The notes: a model not told the origin generated them from the letters alone. Shown: positions 34,948 through 44,169, counted from the stretch's first letter. The stretch: DNA of 64,000 bases from an uncultured Propionibacteriaceae bacterium (GCA_937965785.1 CALCKT010000012.1:1-64000); one strand, 5' to 3'. Numbers and translations are program-made.

Positions 34948-36650
34948 TTGACGGCGTCAAGCAGCACAAATGGTGGGGTTGGGGCGAGGAGGGCCGCTCG
35001 TACCACCACGACGACAAACCGAAGTTCGCTCCCTTCGTGAAGAAACTGGTCGGCGTCGACATCAACGCCCCCGTCGCCCCGCTTCCGAAGCTCTCGGACC
35101 TGGACGTCCCGCCGTCGCGGCTGGAACCGGGGCTGCGCGACTCGCTGGTCGGGATCTCCGGCGCCAAGTACGTGCAGTCCGATGACGAGACCCGAGTCGT
35201 CCACGGCTTCGGGAAGGGGGTGCGCGACCTGATGCGGGTGCGCGCCGGTGAGTTCGGCCGGCTGCCCGACGTGGTGGTCTACCCCGCCAACGAGGGTGAG
35301 GTCGCGCGGATCGTCGACGCGGTGGTGGAGGCCGACGCGGTCGTGATCCCGTTCGGTGGCGGCTCCAACATCGTCGCCTCCCTGGAGGCCGAACCCGGCG
35401 AGCAGCGGCAGGTGGTCTCGGTGAACCTGGGACGGATGAACCAGGTTCTCGCGATCGACGAACAGTCCGGGCTGGCGCACATCCAGGCGGGCGTGTTCGG
35501 CCCCGACATGGAGGAACAGCTCCAGGCCCGCGGCTGGACCATGGGACACCATCCCGACTCGTTCGTGTGGTCGACGCTGGGCGGCTGGATCGCCACCCGC
35601 AGCTCCGGCATGCAGTCCGACAAGTACGGCGACATAGCCGACATCTGCCGCGGCCTGCGAATGGTGATGCCCGGCCAGGTCCTGTCGCTGCGGCCGCTGC
35701 CGTCGACGTCCTCCGGCCCGAGCGTGCGCGAGATGGTGCTGGGTTCGGAGGGACGCCTGGGGATCATCACATCCGCGTGGGTGAACGTGCACCGCATCCC
35801 CGAGGTGCGGGAGATCCAGGCCTACTTCTTCCCCACCTACGAGGACGGGTTGAAGGCTTGCGAGCAGATCGTCTCCTCCGACGCCTCCGTGATGATGGCC
35901 CGCGTCTCGGACGCCATTGAGACGCAGTACATCATGGCCAATGGGAAACGCTCCTCGAAGTTGTCGTCGCTGCTCAGCAAGAGCATCGAGAAGATCATGC
36001 TGGCCAAGGGCTGGAACCTGGAGCAGATCGCCATGGCCTTCGTCGGTTTCGAGGGGTCCGCGAACCACGTCACCTACGAGAAGGGACTCGTCGGCAAGAT
36101 CGTGCGCGCCAACGGCGGGCTGGGGGTCGGCAAGGGACCGGGCACCCTCTACGACCAGAAGAAGTACGACACCCCCTACATCCGCGACTTCATGCTGGAC
36201 CACGGCATGATCTGCGACGTCTCCGAGACCTCCACGCCGTGGCGTTACGCCGCCGAGATCCACACCAAAACCGTCGCCGCCGCCTTGAAGGCCATCGAGG
36301 CACGGGGGGTCAGGGGAACGGTGTTCTGTCACCTGTCGCACTCCTACCACTCGGGTGCCTGCCAGTACTTCACCTTCGCCATCGCCGACGACTCCGACAA
36401 CGCCATGGAAACCTACGACGCCGTCAAACGGGCCATCCAGCAGTCGTTCATGGACTGCCACGGCACGGTCTCGCACCACCACGGGGTCGGTGAGGAGCAC
36501 TCCCCCTGGATGGATCAGGACATCTCCCCGGCGGGCGTGTTCATCCAGCGGACGCTGTTCGAGGGCGTGGACCCGGGTCGCAACCTGAACCCCGGCAAGA
36601 TCGTCCACGAGGGCAGGCCGGGCATCTCGTCGAACTCCCGCGACGCCTGA
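34944..36650 (+). CDS. alkyldihydroxyacetonephosphate synthase-like FAD enzyme
   Basis: 568-residue flavoenzyme of the vanillyl-alcohol-oxidase fold. The FAD domain (about 95-285) includes VIPFGGGSNIV, and the C-terminal catalytic domain keeps the ADAPS hallmarks: Tyr468 in SHSYHSGACQYF and His511-513 in HHHGVG, plus the late NLNPGKI segment. ADAPS replaces the acyl chain of acyl-DHAP with a fatty alcohol, the step that makes the ether bond of ether lipids. Mycobacterial AgpS has a similar layout, and other oxidases of the fold are possible, but these motifs are specific. It is coupled to the acyltransferase by ATGA. Confidence 0.88.
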   Translation: MIDGVKQHKWWGWGEEGRSYHHDDKPKFAPFVKKLVGVDINAPVAPLPKLSDLDVPPSRLEPGLRDSLVGISGAKYVQSDDETRVVHGFGKGVRDLMRVRAGEFGRLPDVVVYPANEGEVARIVDAVVEADAVVIPFGGGSNIVASLEAEPGEQRQVVSVNLGRMNQVLAIDEQSGLAHIQAGVFGPDMEEQLQARGWTMGHHPDSFVWSTLGGWIATRSSGMQSDKYGDIADICRGLRMVMPGQVLSLRPLPSTSSGPSVREMVLGSEGRLGIITSAWVNVHRIPEVREIQAYFFPTYEDGLKACEQIVSSDASVMMARVSDAIETQYIMANGKRSSKLSSLLSKSIEKIMLAKGWNLEQIAMAFVGFEGSANHVTYEKGLVGKIVRANGGLGVGKGPGTLYDQKKYDTPYIRDFMLDHGMICDVSETSTPWRYAAEIHTKTVAAALKAIEARGVRGTVFCHLSHSYHSGACQYFTFAIADDSDNAMETYDAVKRAIQQSFMDCHGTVSHHHGVGEEHSPWMDQDISPAGVFIQRTLFEGVDPGRNLNPGKIVHEGRPGISSNSRDA

Positions 36651-36702
36651 GGTCGCAGCCGGCTCAACCAACTTCCACAAGGATCAAGCTGGTTGAGCCG
36701 GG
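36651..36702. repeat. short GGTTGAGCC repeat
   Basis: GGCTCAACCAACTTCC and AAGCTGGTTGAGCC in opposite orientation form a loose palindrome between the convergent ends of the ADAPS-like gene and ileS. Confidence 0.75.
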
Positions 36703-36712
36703 CCGGCGGTTT

Positions 36713-39700
36713 TCAGGCCTTGGTGATCCTCACCTTGAGGCCGAGTTCCGGTTCCTCCGCGGTCGGGTCCTCGACGTCGCCCTGTTGCAGGTCGACGGCC
36801 AGGACCTCGTCGGCGATCAGGTCGGCGTGTTCGCGGATCGCCTCCAGCAGTTCAGCCCCGGCGGCGAGGCGCAGGAGGATCCGGTCGGAGACGTCGAGCC
36901 CCGACGACTTGCGGGCCTCCTGGATCACCCGGATCACCTCACGGGCCCGGCCTGCGCGCACCAGCTCGGGGGTGAGTTCCAGATCGAGGGCGACGGTCTC
37001 GCCCTGCTCGTTGACCACGCTCCAGCCGTCGCGGGGACGTTCGGTGAGCAGCACCTCGTCGGCGGACACCTCCAGCGACTCGCCGTCGAGGTTGATCAGC
37101 GACCTGCCGTGTTCCCGCAGTTCCCGGACGAGCCGGGAAGCATCGGCGGCGGCGATCGCGGCCGCGACCTTCGGGGTGAGTTTCCCGAACCGTTTGCCCA
37201 GGACCCGGAAGTTGCCCTTGGCCGTGTGATCGACGAGATCACCGGCGGAGGTGAACGACGCGATGTCCTGGACGTTCAGCTCGGAACGCACCTCGGCGAC
37301 GAGCTCCGCGTTCAGCTCTTCGAGGGCCGCCGTCGGCACGAGCATCCGTTTGAGCACCTGCCGCACCTTCATGCGCGACTCGGCGCGGGCCGCGCGACCC
37401 AGTTCCACGATCCGCCGGGCGGTGGCCATCGCACCCATGAGACCGGCATCGATCAGCGACTCGTCGGCGACGGGCCAGCTGGTCAGGTGCACCGACTCGG
37501 GCCCGTCTGCGTCGGTGGCGGCGAACAGGTCCTGCCACACCCGTTCCGTGACGAACGGCATGATCGGGGCCATCAGCCGGGTGACGACATCGAGGGTTTC
37601 GTGGAGGGTGGCCAGCGCGCCGGCCTCGCCCGCCCAGAAACGCCGCCGCGAGCGGCGCACGTACCAGTTCGACAGGTCGTCGACGAAACCGGCCAGCAGC
37701 GCACCGGCCTTCTGGGTGTCGAAGTCGTCGAGGGCGGCGGTGACGTCGCGGATCAGTTCGTTGGTGGCCGAGACCAGCCAGCGGTCGAGGACGTGCCGGT
37801 CGGCGACGGCGGGCACCGCGGCGCCCGGCTCCCACCCGGAGGCGCGCGCGTACAGCGACTGGAAGGCGACGGTGTTCCAGTAGGTCAGCAGCACCTTGCG
37901 AACCGTCTCGGCGATGGTGGCGTCACCGACGCGCCTGGCCATCCACGGCGACCCGGAGCAGGCCATGAACCAGCGCACCGCGTCGGCGCCGTGGGCCTCC
38001 ATCAGCGGGATGGGTTCCAGGATGTTTCCGAAGTGTTTGCTCATCTTCCGGCCGTCCTCGGCGAGGATGTGGCCGAGGCACACGACGTTGCGGTAGCTGG
38101 ACTCGTCGAAGACGAGGGTGCCGACCGCCATCAGCGAGTAGAACCAGCCGCGGGTCTGGTCGATGGCCTCGCAGATGAAGTCGGCCGGGTAGTTGGCCTC
38201 CAGTTTCTCCGCGGAGCCGGGGACGTGCGGGTATCCCCACTGCGCGAACGGCATCGACCCGGAGTCGAACCAGGCGTCGATCACCTCGGGCACGCGCCGG
38301 TAGGTGGCGCCGTCACGGACAATCTCGACGTCGTCGATGAAGGGGCGGTGCGGGTCGAGGTCGGAAAGGTCGCGGCCGGCCAGTTCGCCGAGCTCGGCGA
38401 GGGAACCGACGCAGATCAGGTCGGTGGGGTCGTCGACGTTGCGCCAGATCGGCAGCGGCGTGCCCCAGTAGCGGCTGCGCGACAGCGCCCAGTCGATGTT
38501 GTTGTTGAGCCAGTCGCCGTAGCGGCCGTGTTTGATCGACTCGGGATACCAGGTGGTGGCCTCGTTCTGCGCCAGCAGCTGGTCCTTGATGCGGGTGGTG
38601 CGGATGTACCACGACGGCTGCGCGTAGTACAGCAGCGCGGTGTGGCAGCGCCAGCAGTGCGGGTAGGAGTGGAGGTAGTCGAGCCTGCGGAACAGCAGGC
38701 CACGCTGGGCGAGGTCGTCGACGAGGAGCGCGTCGGCTTCCTTGAAGAAGACACCGCCAACCAGTTTCACGGTGTCGTCGAAGGCTCCGTTGGCGCGGAT
38801 CGGGTTGACGAACGGCAGGCCGTAGGCGCGGCAGACGAGCATGTCGTCCTCACCGAAGGCGGGCGCCTGGTGCACCAGGCCGGTGCCGTCGGAGGTGGTG
38901 ACGTAGTCGGCCAGCACGATGTAGTTGGCGGGGGCGGGGAACTCGACCAGTTCGAAGGGGCGCTGGTAGTCCCAGCGTTCCATCTCGGAGCCCCTGAACG
39001 AGCGGCCGCGCGTCCATTCCTCGCCCAGCACCGCGTCGAACAGCGGTTCCGCGACCACGAGGCTGCCCTGTTCGGGATGCGTGCCGACGACGTAGTCGAC
39101 GTCGGGATGCACCGCGACCGCCGTGTTGGAGACCAGCGTCCAGGGGGTGGTGGTCCACACCAGCAGGTCGGTCTGGCCGGCGAGCGGGCCGGATGTGACG
39201 GGGAAACGCACGTAGACCGACGGGTCGGTGACGTCCTCGTAGCCCTGCGCGAGTTCGTGATCGGACAGGGTGGTGCCGCAGCGCGGGCAGTACGGGGCAA
39301 CCCGGTAGTCCTCCTGCAGGAGGCCCTTGTCGAAGATCTGTTTGAGCGCCCACCAGCACGACTGCACGTACTCGGGGGTCATGGTGACGTAGGCCTCGTC
39401 GAGGTTCACCCAGTAACCCATGCGGCGGGTCAGTTCGGCGAAGGCGTCGACGTGCCGCAGCACCGATTCGCGGCACTTCGCGTTGAACGGCTCCACCCCG
39501 TAGGCCTCGATGTCGGGTTTGCCGGAGAAACCGAGTTCCTTCTCGACGGCGAGTTCGACGGGCAGGCCGTGGCAGTCCCAGCCGGCCTTGCGGTCGACGC
39601 GGTAACCCTGCATCGTCTTGAAACGCGGGAACAGGTCCTTGAAGACGCGGGCCTCGATGTGGTGCGTCCCGGGCATGCCGTTGGCGGTCGGCGGGCCCTC

Positions 39701-39838
39701 GTAGAAGGTCCACGGTTTGCCGTCTCGGGTGCTCTCAAGGGACTTCGCGAAGGTGTCGCGTTCAGCCCACAGGGCGATGATCTCGCGCTCCAGGGCAGGA
39801 AAATCAACAGTCGCGGGAACTGCGTTGTAGGAACTCAT
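36713..39838 (-). CDS. ileS: isoleucyl-tRNA synthetase (long, eukaryote-like type)
   Basis: 1041-residue class I synthetase that charges tRNA-Ile. The HIGH-equivalent is GTHHIEAR, preceded by EGPPTANGMP; the KMSK loop is KMSKH at residues 598-602; the editing domain lies between them, and an anticodon-binding domain follows. The lack of a C-terminal zinc finger and the HIGH variant mark it as the type 2 form common in actinobacteria, which tends to be less sensitive to mupirocin. ATG 39838 was chosen as the family N terminus. Expression is controlled by a T-box leader. Confidence 0.96.
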   Translation of the reverse strand: MSSYNAVPATVDFPALEREIIALWAERDTFAKSLESTRDGKPWTFYEGPPTANGMPGTHHIEARVFKDLFPRFKTMQGYRVDRKAGWDCHGLPVELAVEKELGFSGKPDIEAYGVEPFNAKCRESVLRHVDAFAELTRRMGYWVNLDEAYVTMTPEYVQSCWWALKQIFDKGLLQEDYRVAPYCPRCGTTLSDHELAQGYEDVTDPSVYVRFPVTSGPLAGQTDLLVWTTTPWTLVSNTAVAVHPDVDYVVGTHPEQGSLVVAEPLFDAVLGEEWTRGRSFRGSEMERWDYQRPFELVEFPAPANYIVLADYVTTSDGTGLVHQAPAFGEDDMLVCRAYGLPFVNPIRANGAFDDTVKLVGGVFFKEADALLVDDLAQRGLLFRRLDYLHSYPHCWRCHTALLYYAQPSWYIRTTRIKDQLLAQNEATTWYPESIKHGRYGDWLNNNIDWALSRSRYWGTPLPIWRNVDDPTDLICVGSLAELGELAGRDLSDLDPHRPFIDDVEIVRDGATYRRVPEVIDAWFDSGSMPFAQWGYPHVPGSAEKLEANYPADFICEAIDQTRGWFYSLMAVGTLVFDESSYRNVVCLGHILAEDGRKMSKHFGNILEPIPLMEAHGADAVRWFMACSGSPWMARRVGDATIAETVRKVLLTYWNTVAFQSLYARASGWEPGAAVPAVADRHVLDRWLVSATNELIRDVTAALDDFDTQKAGALLAGFVDDLSNWYVRRSRRRFWAGEAGALATLHETLDVVTRLMAPIMPFVTERVWQDLFAATDADGPESVHLTSWPVADESLIDAGLMGAMATARRIVELGRAARAESRMKVRQVLKRMLVPTAALEELNAELVAEVRSELNVQDIASFTSAGDLVDHTAKGNFRVLGKRFGKLTPKVAAAIAAADASRLVRELREHGRSLINLDGESLEVSADEVLLTERPRDGWSVVNEQGETVALDLELTPELVRAGRAREVIRVIQEARKSSGLDVSDRILLRLAAGAELLEAIREHADLIADEVLAVDLQQGDVEDPTAEEPELGLKVRITKA

Positions 39839-39841
39839 CGG

Positions 39842-40012
39842 TACCTCGGTTGGTGGCTGGACGAACCGGAGGGACGAGCCGGAACCCGCGGTACCACCCT
39901 CCTTGGACGCGCTGGGCGTCCCACTCGATTGTTGATCGCGGCCGGGTCTAGTGAGCTTGCGCCGTTCTTCCGGCAACTCCGGGGTGATGGCCCCATCAAT
40001 GCCTTGCGATGC
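39842..40012 (-). promoter_or_regulatory. T-box leader of ileS
   Basis: The minus-strand leader of about 175 bases carries the T-box core AGGGTGGTACCGCGGGTTC (plus 39882-39900), which binds the tRNA acceptor end. Upstream, a small hairpin GGGG-CCATCA-CCCC (plus 39981-39994) displays an ATC isoleucine codon in its loop, as in the ultrashort stem I of actinobacterial ileS T-boxes. GGTACC in the core can pair with GGTACC beside the ribosome-binding site just before the ATG, so control is probably translational. Assignment of the specifier hairpin is inference. Confidence 0.85.
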
Positions 40013-40019
40013 GGCATCA

Positions 40020-40048
40020 AGTATGCGTGAGACATCCGAATCGGGCAA
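40020..40048 (-). promoter_or_regulatory. promoter of ileS
   Basis: On the minus strand, -35 TTGCCC (plus 40043-40048), a 17-base spacer and -10 CATACT (plus 40020-40025) place the transcript start near 40013, giving a leader that just holds the T-box. Confidence 0.65.
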
Positions 40049-40070
40049 TTCGAGGGGCCGCCTTTTTCCC

Positions 40071-40370
40071 AAAGCCGGTTGAACCGGGGCGCGAACACCT
40101 TTCCAAAGCCGGTTGAACCGGGTCGCGAACACCCTCCCCCTCTGAAGCCGGTTGAGCCGGGGCGTGAACACCTTTCCAAAGCCGGTTGAGCCGGGGCGCG
40201 AGCACCCATCCAAAGCCGGTTGAGCCGAGGCGCGAGGAACGAGCGACCCGAGTCGAAACCCCCGGCAGCCAAAAACCAGTCCCAACCACAAGACCCCGAA
40301 CACCCCCACCATGGTTTCGACACGACCCACTCGCTGCCGCTCGTGAGGATCGGCTCAGCCAATTTCGGAT
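40071..40370. repeat. tandem GGTTGAGCC array upstream of ileS
   Basis: Five copies of about 34 bases, each beginning AAGCCGGTTGARCCGGGGCG, start at 40071, 40105, 40144, 40178 and 40212. They are followed by CGAGTCGAAACC, a spacer, and an inverted ATGGTTTCGACACGACC...GGCTCAGCC block. It is the longest cluster of this family here and fills the gap between the ileS promoter and the next gene. Confidence 0.88.
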
Positions 40371-40421
40371 GGGACAACCACCTCGGGGGAGCCCCGCCCG
40401 GGGAGCCTCTAGGATCGGCCC

Positions 40422-41537
40422 ATGGCCATCTTCGACATCCCCCTTGAGACCCTCCGCAGGCGCCGCAGCATCAAATGGGCCCGGTTCGCGCCCGACGTGC
40501 TGCCGATGTTCGTCGCGGAGATGGACGCCCGGCCGGTGCCTGCGGTGGTGGATGTCCTCTCCCGGATGGTCGCCGAGGGTGACACCGGCTACCCGGAGCT
40601 GCCCGACTACCAGGAGGCCTTCGCGTCCTTCGCCTCCGACGTGTGGGGCTGGAACATCGACCCGGCCACGATGTCGCTGGCCTGCGACGTCATGACGGGC
40701 ATGCGGGAAATGACCTTGGCGACCACGAAACCCGGCGACGCCGTCGTCATCAACCCGCCGATCTACCCGCCGTTCCGGGCGGTCTGCAATGAGACGGGAC
40801 GCCGCATCGTCGAGGTCCCCACCACCGAGGCGGGGCGCCTGGACCTCGACGCCCTGGAGGTCGCGTTCGAGAAGGAACGCCCCGCCGCCTACCTGCTGTG
40901 TTCCCCGCACAACCCGTCGGGGGTGGTGCACACCGCCGAGGAACTCACCAAGGTGATGGAACTGGCAGGCACCCATGACGTCGTCGTGATCTGCGACGAG
41001 ATCCACGCCCCCCTCGCGGGCACGGAACACACCCCCCTCCACCAGGTGCCGGGCGGTGAGCGGGCCTTCGTCGTGACGTCTTCGTCGAAGTCGTGGAACC
41101 TGGCCGGACTGAAGGCCGGGTTGATCATCCCGGGCGCGGAGGTCGTCGACGTGGTCAAGGGTCTCAGCGGTTACGTGCCGGAGTCGGCCAGCTACCTCGG
41201 GGTGGTGGCTCACGCGACGGCACTGGCCGAGGGTCGCGACTGGCTGAAGGAGGCCTCCGCGGAGATCCACGAGAACAAGCAGTACTTCGCCGACGAACTC
41301 CACCGCGCCATCCCGGAGCTGACCTACACGCCGTCGCGGGGCACCTATCTGGCGTGGCTGGACTGCTCCCCGCTGGGCCTCGAACACGCGGGTCTCCATT
41401 TCTTCGAGAAGGCGAAGGTCCGTTTCGGCCAGGGCACCGACTACGCGCCGTCGGCCACCCAGTTCGTGCGCATCAACCTGGCGACGTCGAAGGAGATCAT
41501 CTCCGAGGCGGTACACCGAATGGCCGCGTCGCTGTAA
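40422..41537 (+). CDS. MalY/PatB-type PLP aminotransferase or cystathionine beta-lyase
   Basis: 371-residue fold-type I PLP enzyme. Segments typical of MalY/PatB are visible: KWARFAPDVLPMFVAEMD at the N terminus, CSPHNPSG, ICDEIHAPL, and the PLP lysine in SSSKSWNLAGLK near residue 224. Such proteins cleave cystathionine or other C-S bonds, and some moonlight as regulators; aminotransferase activity is the alternative. It starts 6 bases after TAGGAT without a Shine-Dalgarno. No methionine-pathway neighbours. Confidence 0.88.
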   Translation: MAIFDIPLETLRRRRSIKWARFAPDVLPMFVAEMDARPVPAVVDVLSRMVAEGDTGYPELPDYQEAFASFASDVWGWNIDPATMSLACDVMTGMREMTLATTKPGDAVVINPPIYPPFRAVCNETGRRIVEVPTTEAGRLDLDALEVAFEKERPAAYLLCSPHNPSGVVHTAEELTKVMELAGTHDVVVICDEIHAPLAGTEHTPLHQVPGGERAFVVTSSSKSWNLAGLKAGLIIPGAEVVDVVKGLSGYVPESASYLGVVAHATALAEGRDWLKEASAEIHENKQYFADELHRAIPELTYTPSRGTYLAWLDCSPLGLEHAGLHFFEKAKVRFGQGTDYAPSATQFVRINLATSKEIISEAVHRMAASL

Positions 41538-41577
41538 CCCCACCCACCACCCGACCCCACCACCACCCGGCCCCACC

Positions 41578-41766
41578 GTCGGTTCGCTGGCCCTAACCCA
41601 GTTCGCTGGCCTTAGCCCGGTTTGCTGGCCCTAACCCAGTTCGCTGGCCTTAGCCCGGTTTGCTGGCCTTAATCCGGGTTTGCTGGGCTTGTTCGAGTTC
41701 GCTGGCCTCACAGCGCAGGCAAACGTGAACAAGCCCAGCAAACCGACCTCAAGGCCAGCAAACCGA
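41578..41766. repeat. GGTTTGCTGGCC array 1
   Basis: About five left-hand units of the type GGTTYGCTGGCCYTARCCC lead into a hairpin core with perfect 18-base arms GGTTTGCTGGGCTTGTTC and GAACAAGCCCAGCAAACC (41677-41694, 41727-41744) and one right-hand reverse unit. The centre, GTTCGCTGGCCTCACAGCGC, is the same in all three arrays of the window. Confidence 0.9.
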
Positions 41767-41856
41767 CGCACCGGGGAACAGCCCCGAGGGAGAGTTTTCC
41801 ACAGGCTGAAAACTGGCCCTTGACAGCGCAGAGTCGACGTGTCGTCCAATGGTTGC

Positions 41857-42789
41857 ATGACACGCACAACCCTTTGGACCCACGGGCATCTCACGACCCT
41901 GGGAGTAACCGACGCCCAGCTCAAACAGCACCTCCGCGACGGCACAATGGTGCGCCTCAGGCGCGGTGTTTACGCCCCGACGCAGCAGGCGGACGTGTTC
42001 GAGGAGCACCGCCGACGAATCCAGGCCGCCGCCATCGACGTTCACGACTCGAGCGTCTTCAGTCACACCTCGGCCGCGGTGCTGCACGGCCTCCCGGTGC
42101 CCATCGAGTCGCTGCGAGAAGTGACCATGACCCGCCGCACCCCCGGGCACGGCGATCACAGCGACCTCCTCCGCGTCCGTCGCACCGCCATCCACGACGA
42201 CGAGATCACGCGCATCACCGGGTTACCGGTGACCACCTTGTCGCGCACGGTTACCGACCTGGCCCGCACGTCACCCTTCGAGTGGGGTCTCGCGGCGGTG
42301 GACGCCGCCCTGGGTCGCGGTCTCAAACGCGACTTCCTCCAGGACGAGCTGCACCGGCATCCCCGGCTCCACGGGGTGAAACAGGCCAGACGGGTGCTGG
42401 CGCTCGGCGACGGACGGGTGGAATCCCCGGCCGAGTCGCTGAGCAGGTTCCACATGATGCGGGCGGGCATCCCGGCCCCGGAGCTGCAGTTCGAGATCTT
42501 CGACGCGAACGGTGAGTTCGTCGCCCGTGCCGATTTCGGCTGGCCTGAACACGGTCTCGTCGGGGAGGTCGACGGGCGCATCAAGTACCGGGAGCTGCTC
42601 GGCCCCGGCCAGTCCGCGGCGGATGTCGTGATGGCGGAGAAGCGTCGTGAACAACGAATCCGTGCGTGCGGGTACTGGATCGTCCGGTGGGGTTGGCGGG
42701 AGGCCAACGACCGGGCCTCGCTCGCGGCTCTGCTGAACGCCGGTTTCGCGAGCGCCAGCCCTACCTGGCCCGCCCGTCGCAGCACCTGA
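41857..42789 (+). CDS. AbiEi-antitoxin-like N-terminal domain protein with DUF559-like C terminus
   Basis: 310-residue protein. Residues 1-60 form a winged-helix domain as in AbiEi-type antitoxins (GVTDAQLKQHLRDGTMVRLRRGVYAP lies in it), and the middle matches the TTLSRTVTDLAR region of these orphan actinobacterial proteins. The C-terminal 100 residues (RADFGWPEHGLVGEVDGRIKY) resemble the DUF559/Vsr-like nuclease fold with a catalytic-type D and E. No AbiEii toxin gene is adjacent. ATG 41857 was chosen as the domain start; TTGACA lies about 37 bases upstream. The gene is flanked on both sides by GCTGGCC repeat arrays. Confidence 0.75.
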   Translation: MTRTTLWTHGHLTTLGVTDAQLKQHLRDGTMVRLRRGVYAPTQQADVFEEHRRRIQAAAIDVHDSSVFSHTSAAVLHGLPVPIESLREVTMTRRTPGHGDHSDLLRVRRTAIHDDEITRITGLPVTTLSRTVTDLARTSPFEWGLAAVDAALGRGLKRDFLQDELHRHPRLHGVKQARRVLALGDGRVESPAESLSRFHMMRAGIPAPELQFEIFDANGEFVARADFGWPEHGLVGEVDGRIKYRELLGPGQSAADVVMAEKRREQRIRACGYWIVRWGWREANDRASLAALLNAGFASASPTWPARRST

Positions 42790-42794
42790 CAGCT

Positions 42795-42985
42795 GATTTG
42801 CTGGCCTTAACCCCGGTTTGCTGGCCCTATTCCGGTTTTGCTGGGCTTGTTCGTGTTCGCTGGCCTCACAGCGCAGGCAAACGTGAACAAGGCCAGCAAA
42901 CCATTGCCAAGGCCAGCAAACCAGGGGTAAGGCCAGCAAACCATTGCCAAGGCCAGCAAACCGGGGTTAAGGCCAGCGAACCGGC
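42795..42985. repeat. GGTTTGCTGGCC array 2
   Basis: Two left-hand units and a hairpin core (TGCTGGGCTTGTTC ... GAACAAGGCCAGCA) are followed by four right-hand units AAGGCCAGCAAACC separated by ATTGCC, AGGGGT or GGGGTT spacers. It lies between convergent genes. Unit numbers on the two arms differ from array 1. Confidence 0.9.
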
Positions 42986-43067
42986 AGGGGCGGGCAGACG
43001 GGCGGGCGGGCAGGACCGACGCGTCCTGCCCGAGGAACCAGCCGGTCAGATGGTGGGGCGACACCCC

Positions 43068-44060
43068 TCAGATCTCGACCCTCGCCTCCTCCTGATGACG
43101 GCCCAGCTGCTTCAGGCAGCTCTCCAACACCCGCATCACCTCGACGGTGTCGGACAGCGACATCGTCGCCGACTGGGTCCGGCCTGCGAGCAGGCAATCG
43201 CTGACCTCCATCAGTTCGTGGGCGTACCCCCTGCCGATCTGCTTGGCCTCGATGATCCGCGGCAGCACCCCCGAGCGGTGCACGGAGATGGTGGTCGGGT
43301 GGTGGAACCTGGGCTGGATCTCCACCCATCCCTTCGTCCCGAAGATCGTCATCCGACCCGGCCCGTGGACGTCGAACCCGCAGGTGAGCGCCGCCGTGCC
43401 GCCGCCGATGTAGGAGAGACTCATCGTCGCCGCCGACTCCACCCCGTTCGGCGCGTACCGCCCGACGCAGTGCACGTCCCGGGCCGCCCCCAGGAGCCCC
43501 TGCGCCATGGAGACGACGTAGACACCGAGATCCAGCACGGCACCGCCGCCCGTGGCGGGATTCCACAACCGGTTGTTCGGGTCGTAGGGACGGAACGCGC
43601 ACAGATCCCCCTGCACACCGAGCACCTGCCCGATCCTCCCCCAGGCCACGACCTCCCGGGCCGCGGCCATCGCGGGCAGGAACCGGGTCCACATGGCCTC
43701 CATGGCGAACACCCCGGCCTCGGTGGCGGCCGCGACCACCTCCTCTGCTCCGGCGAGAGTGGCGGTGAAGGCCTTCTCCACCAGCACCGCCTTGCCCGCG
43801 GATATCACCGCCAGGGCGATGTCGCGATGATGGGGATGGGTGGTCGCGATGTAGACGACGTCGACGCCATCGCTCTCGATCAACGCCCGGTAGTCCCGGT
43901 GGATCACGGGAATCCCGTGTTTGCGCGCCAACTTCCGCGACCGCTCCGGGTCGCGCGAGGCCACCGCAACCAGCTCCGCCTGAGGCACGAAAGCGAAATC
44001 TCCCGCGACGGTGTCGGCGATGCTTCCGGCCCCGATGATTCCCCATCGAATGCTCTCCAT
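43068..44060 (-). CDS. Gfo/Idh/MocA family oxidoreductase
   Basis: 330-residue NAD(P)-dependent dehydrogenase. The Rossmann motif GIIGAGSIA is at residues 8-16, the EKAF motif (normally EKP) at about 92-95 holds the catalytic Lys, and the C-terminal alpha/beta domain contains LDLGVYVVSM near 178. The ATTHPHHRDIA segment resembles dihydrodiol/xylose-dehydrogenase-like members. Substrate unknown. Leaderless, with TAGCCT 6 bases before the ATG. Divergent from the sensor kinase gene. Confidence 0.9.
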   Translation of the reverse strand: MESIRWGIIGAGSIADTVAGDFAFVPQAELVAVASRDPERSRKLARKHGIPVIHRDYRALIESDGVDVVYIATTHPHHRDIALAVISAGKAVLVEKAFTATLAGAEEVVAAATEAGVFAMEAMWTRFLPAMAAAREVVAWGRIGQVLGVQGDLCAFRPYDPNNRLWNPATGGGAVLDLGVYVVSMAQGLLGAARDVHCVGRYAPNGVESAATMSLSYIGGGTAALTCGFDVHGPGRMTIFGTKGWVEIQPRFHHPTTISVHRSGVLPRIIEAKQIGRGYAHELMEVSDCLLAGRTQSATMSLSDTVEVMRVLESCLKQLGRHQEEARVEI

Positions 44061-44169
44061 GACACAAGGCTACTCTGGAGCATCGGGGGCTGACCATAAC
44101 TTCGAGACGAGGAGTTGGAGATACCTTCGGGTTCCACCCACCCGGTGTTCCCGTGGGAAGATGCCGACG

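Noticed and set aside
36785..40030. 1081-residue open frame on the plus strand opposite ileS
   Set aside because: Mirror frame of a strongly conserved synthetase. Its length only reflects rare stops in high-GC antisense DNA.
40071..40370. Possible CRISPR array
   Set aside because: Repeat units are adjacent or separated by only a few bases, with no unique spacers of constant length and no cas genes nearby.
41578..42985. Possible CRISPR arrays with GCTGGCC repeats
   Set aside because: Units are about 19 bases with spacers under 8 bases, and they form inverted sets around a hairpin, unlike CRISPR.
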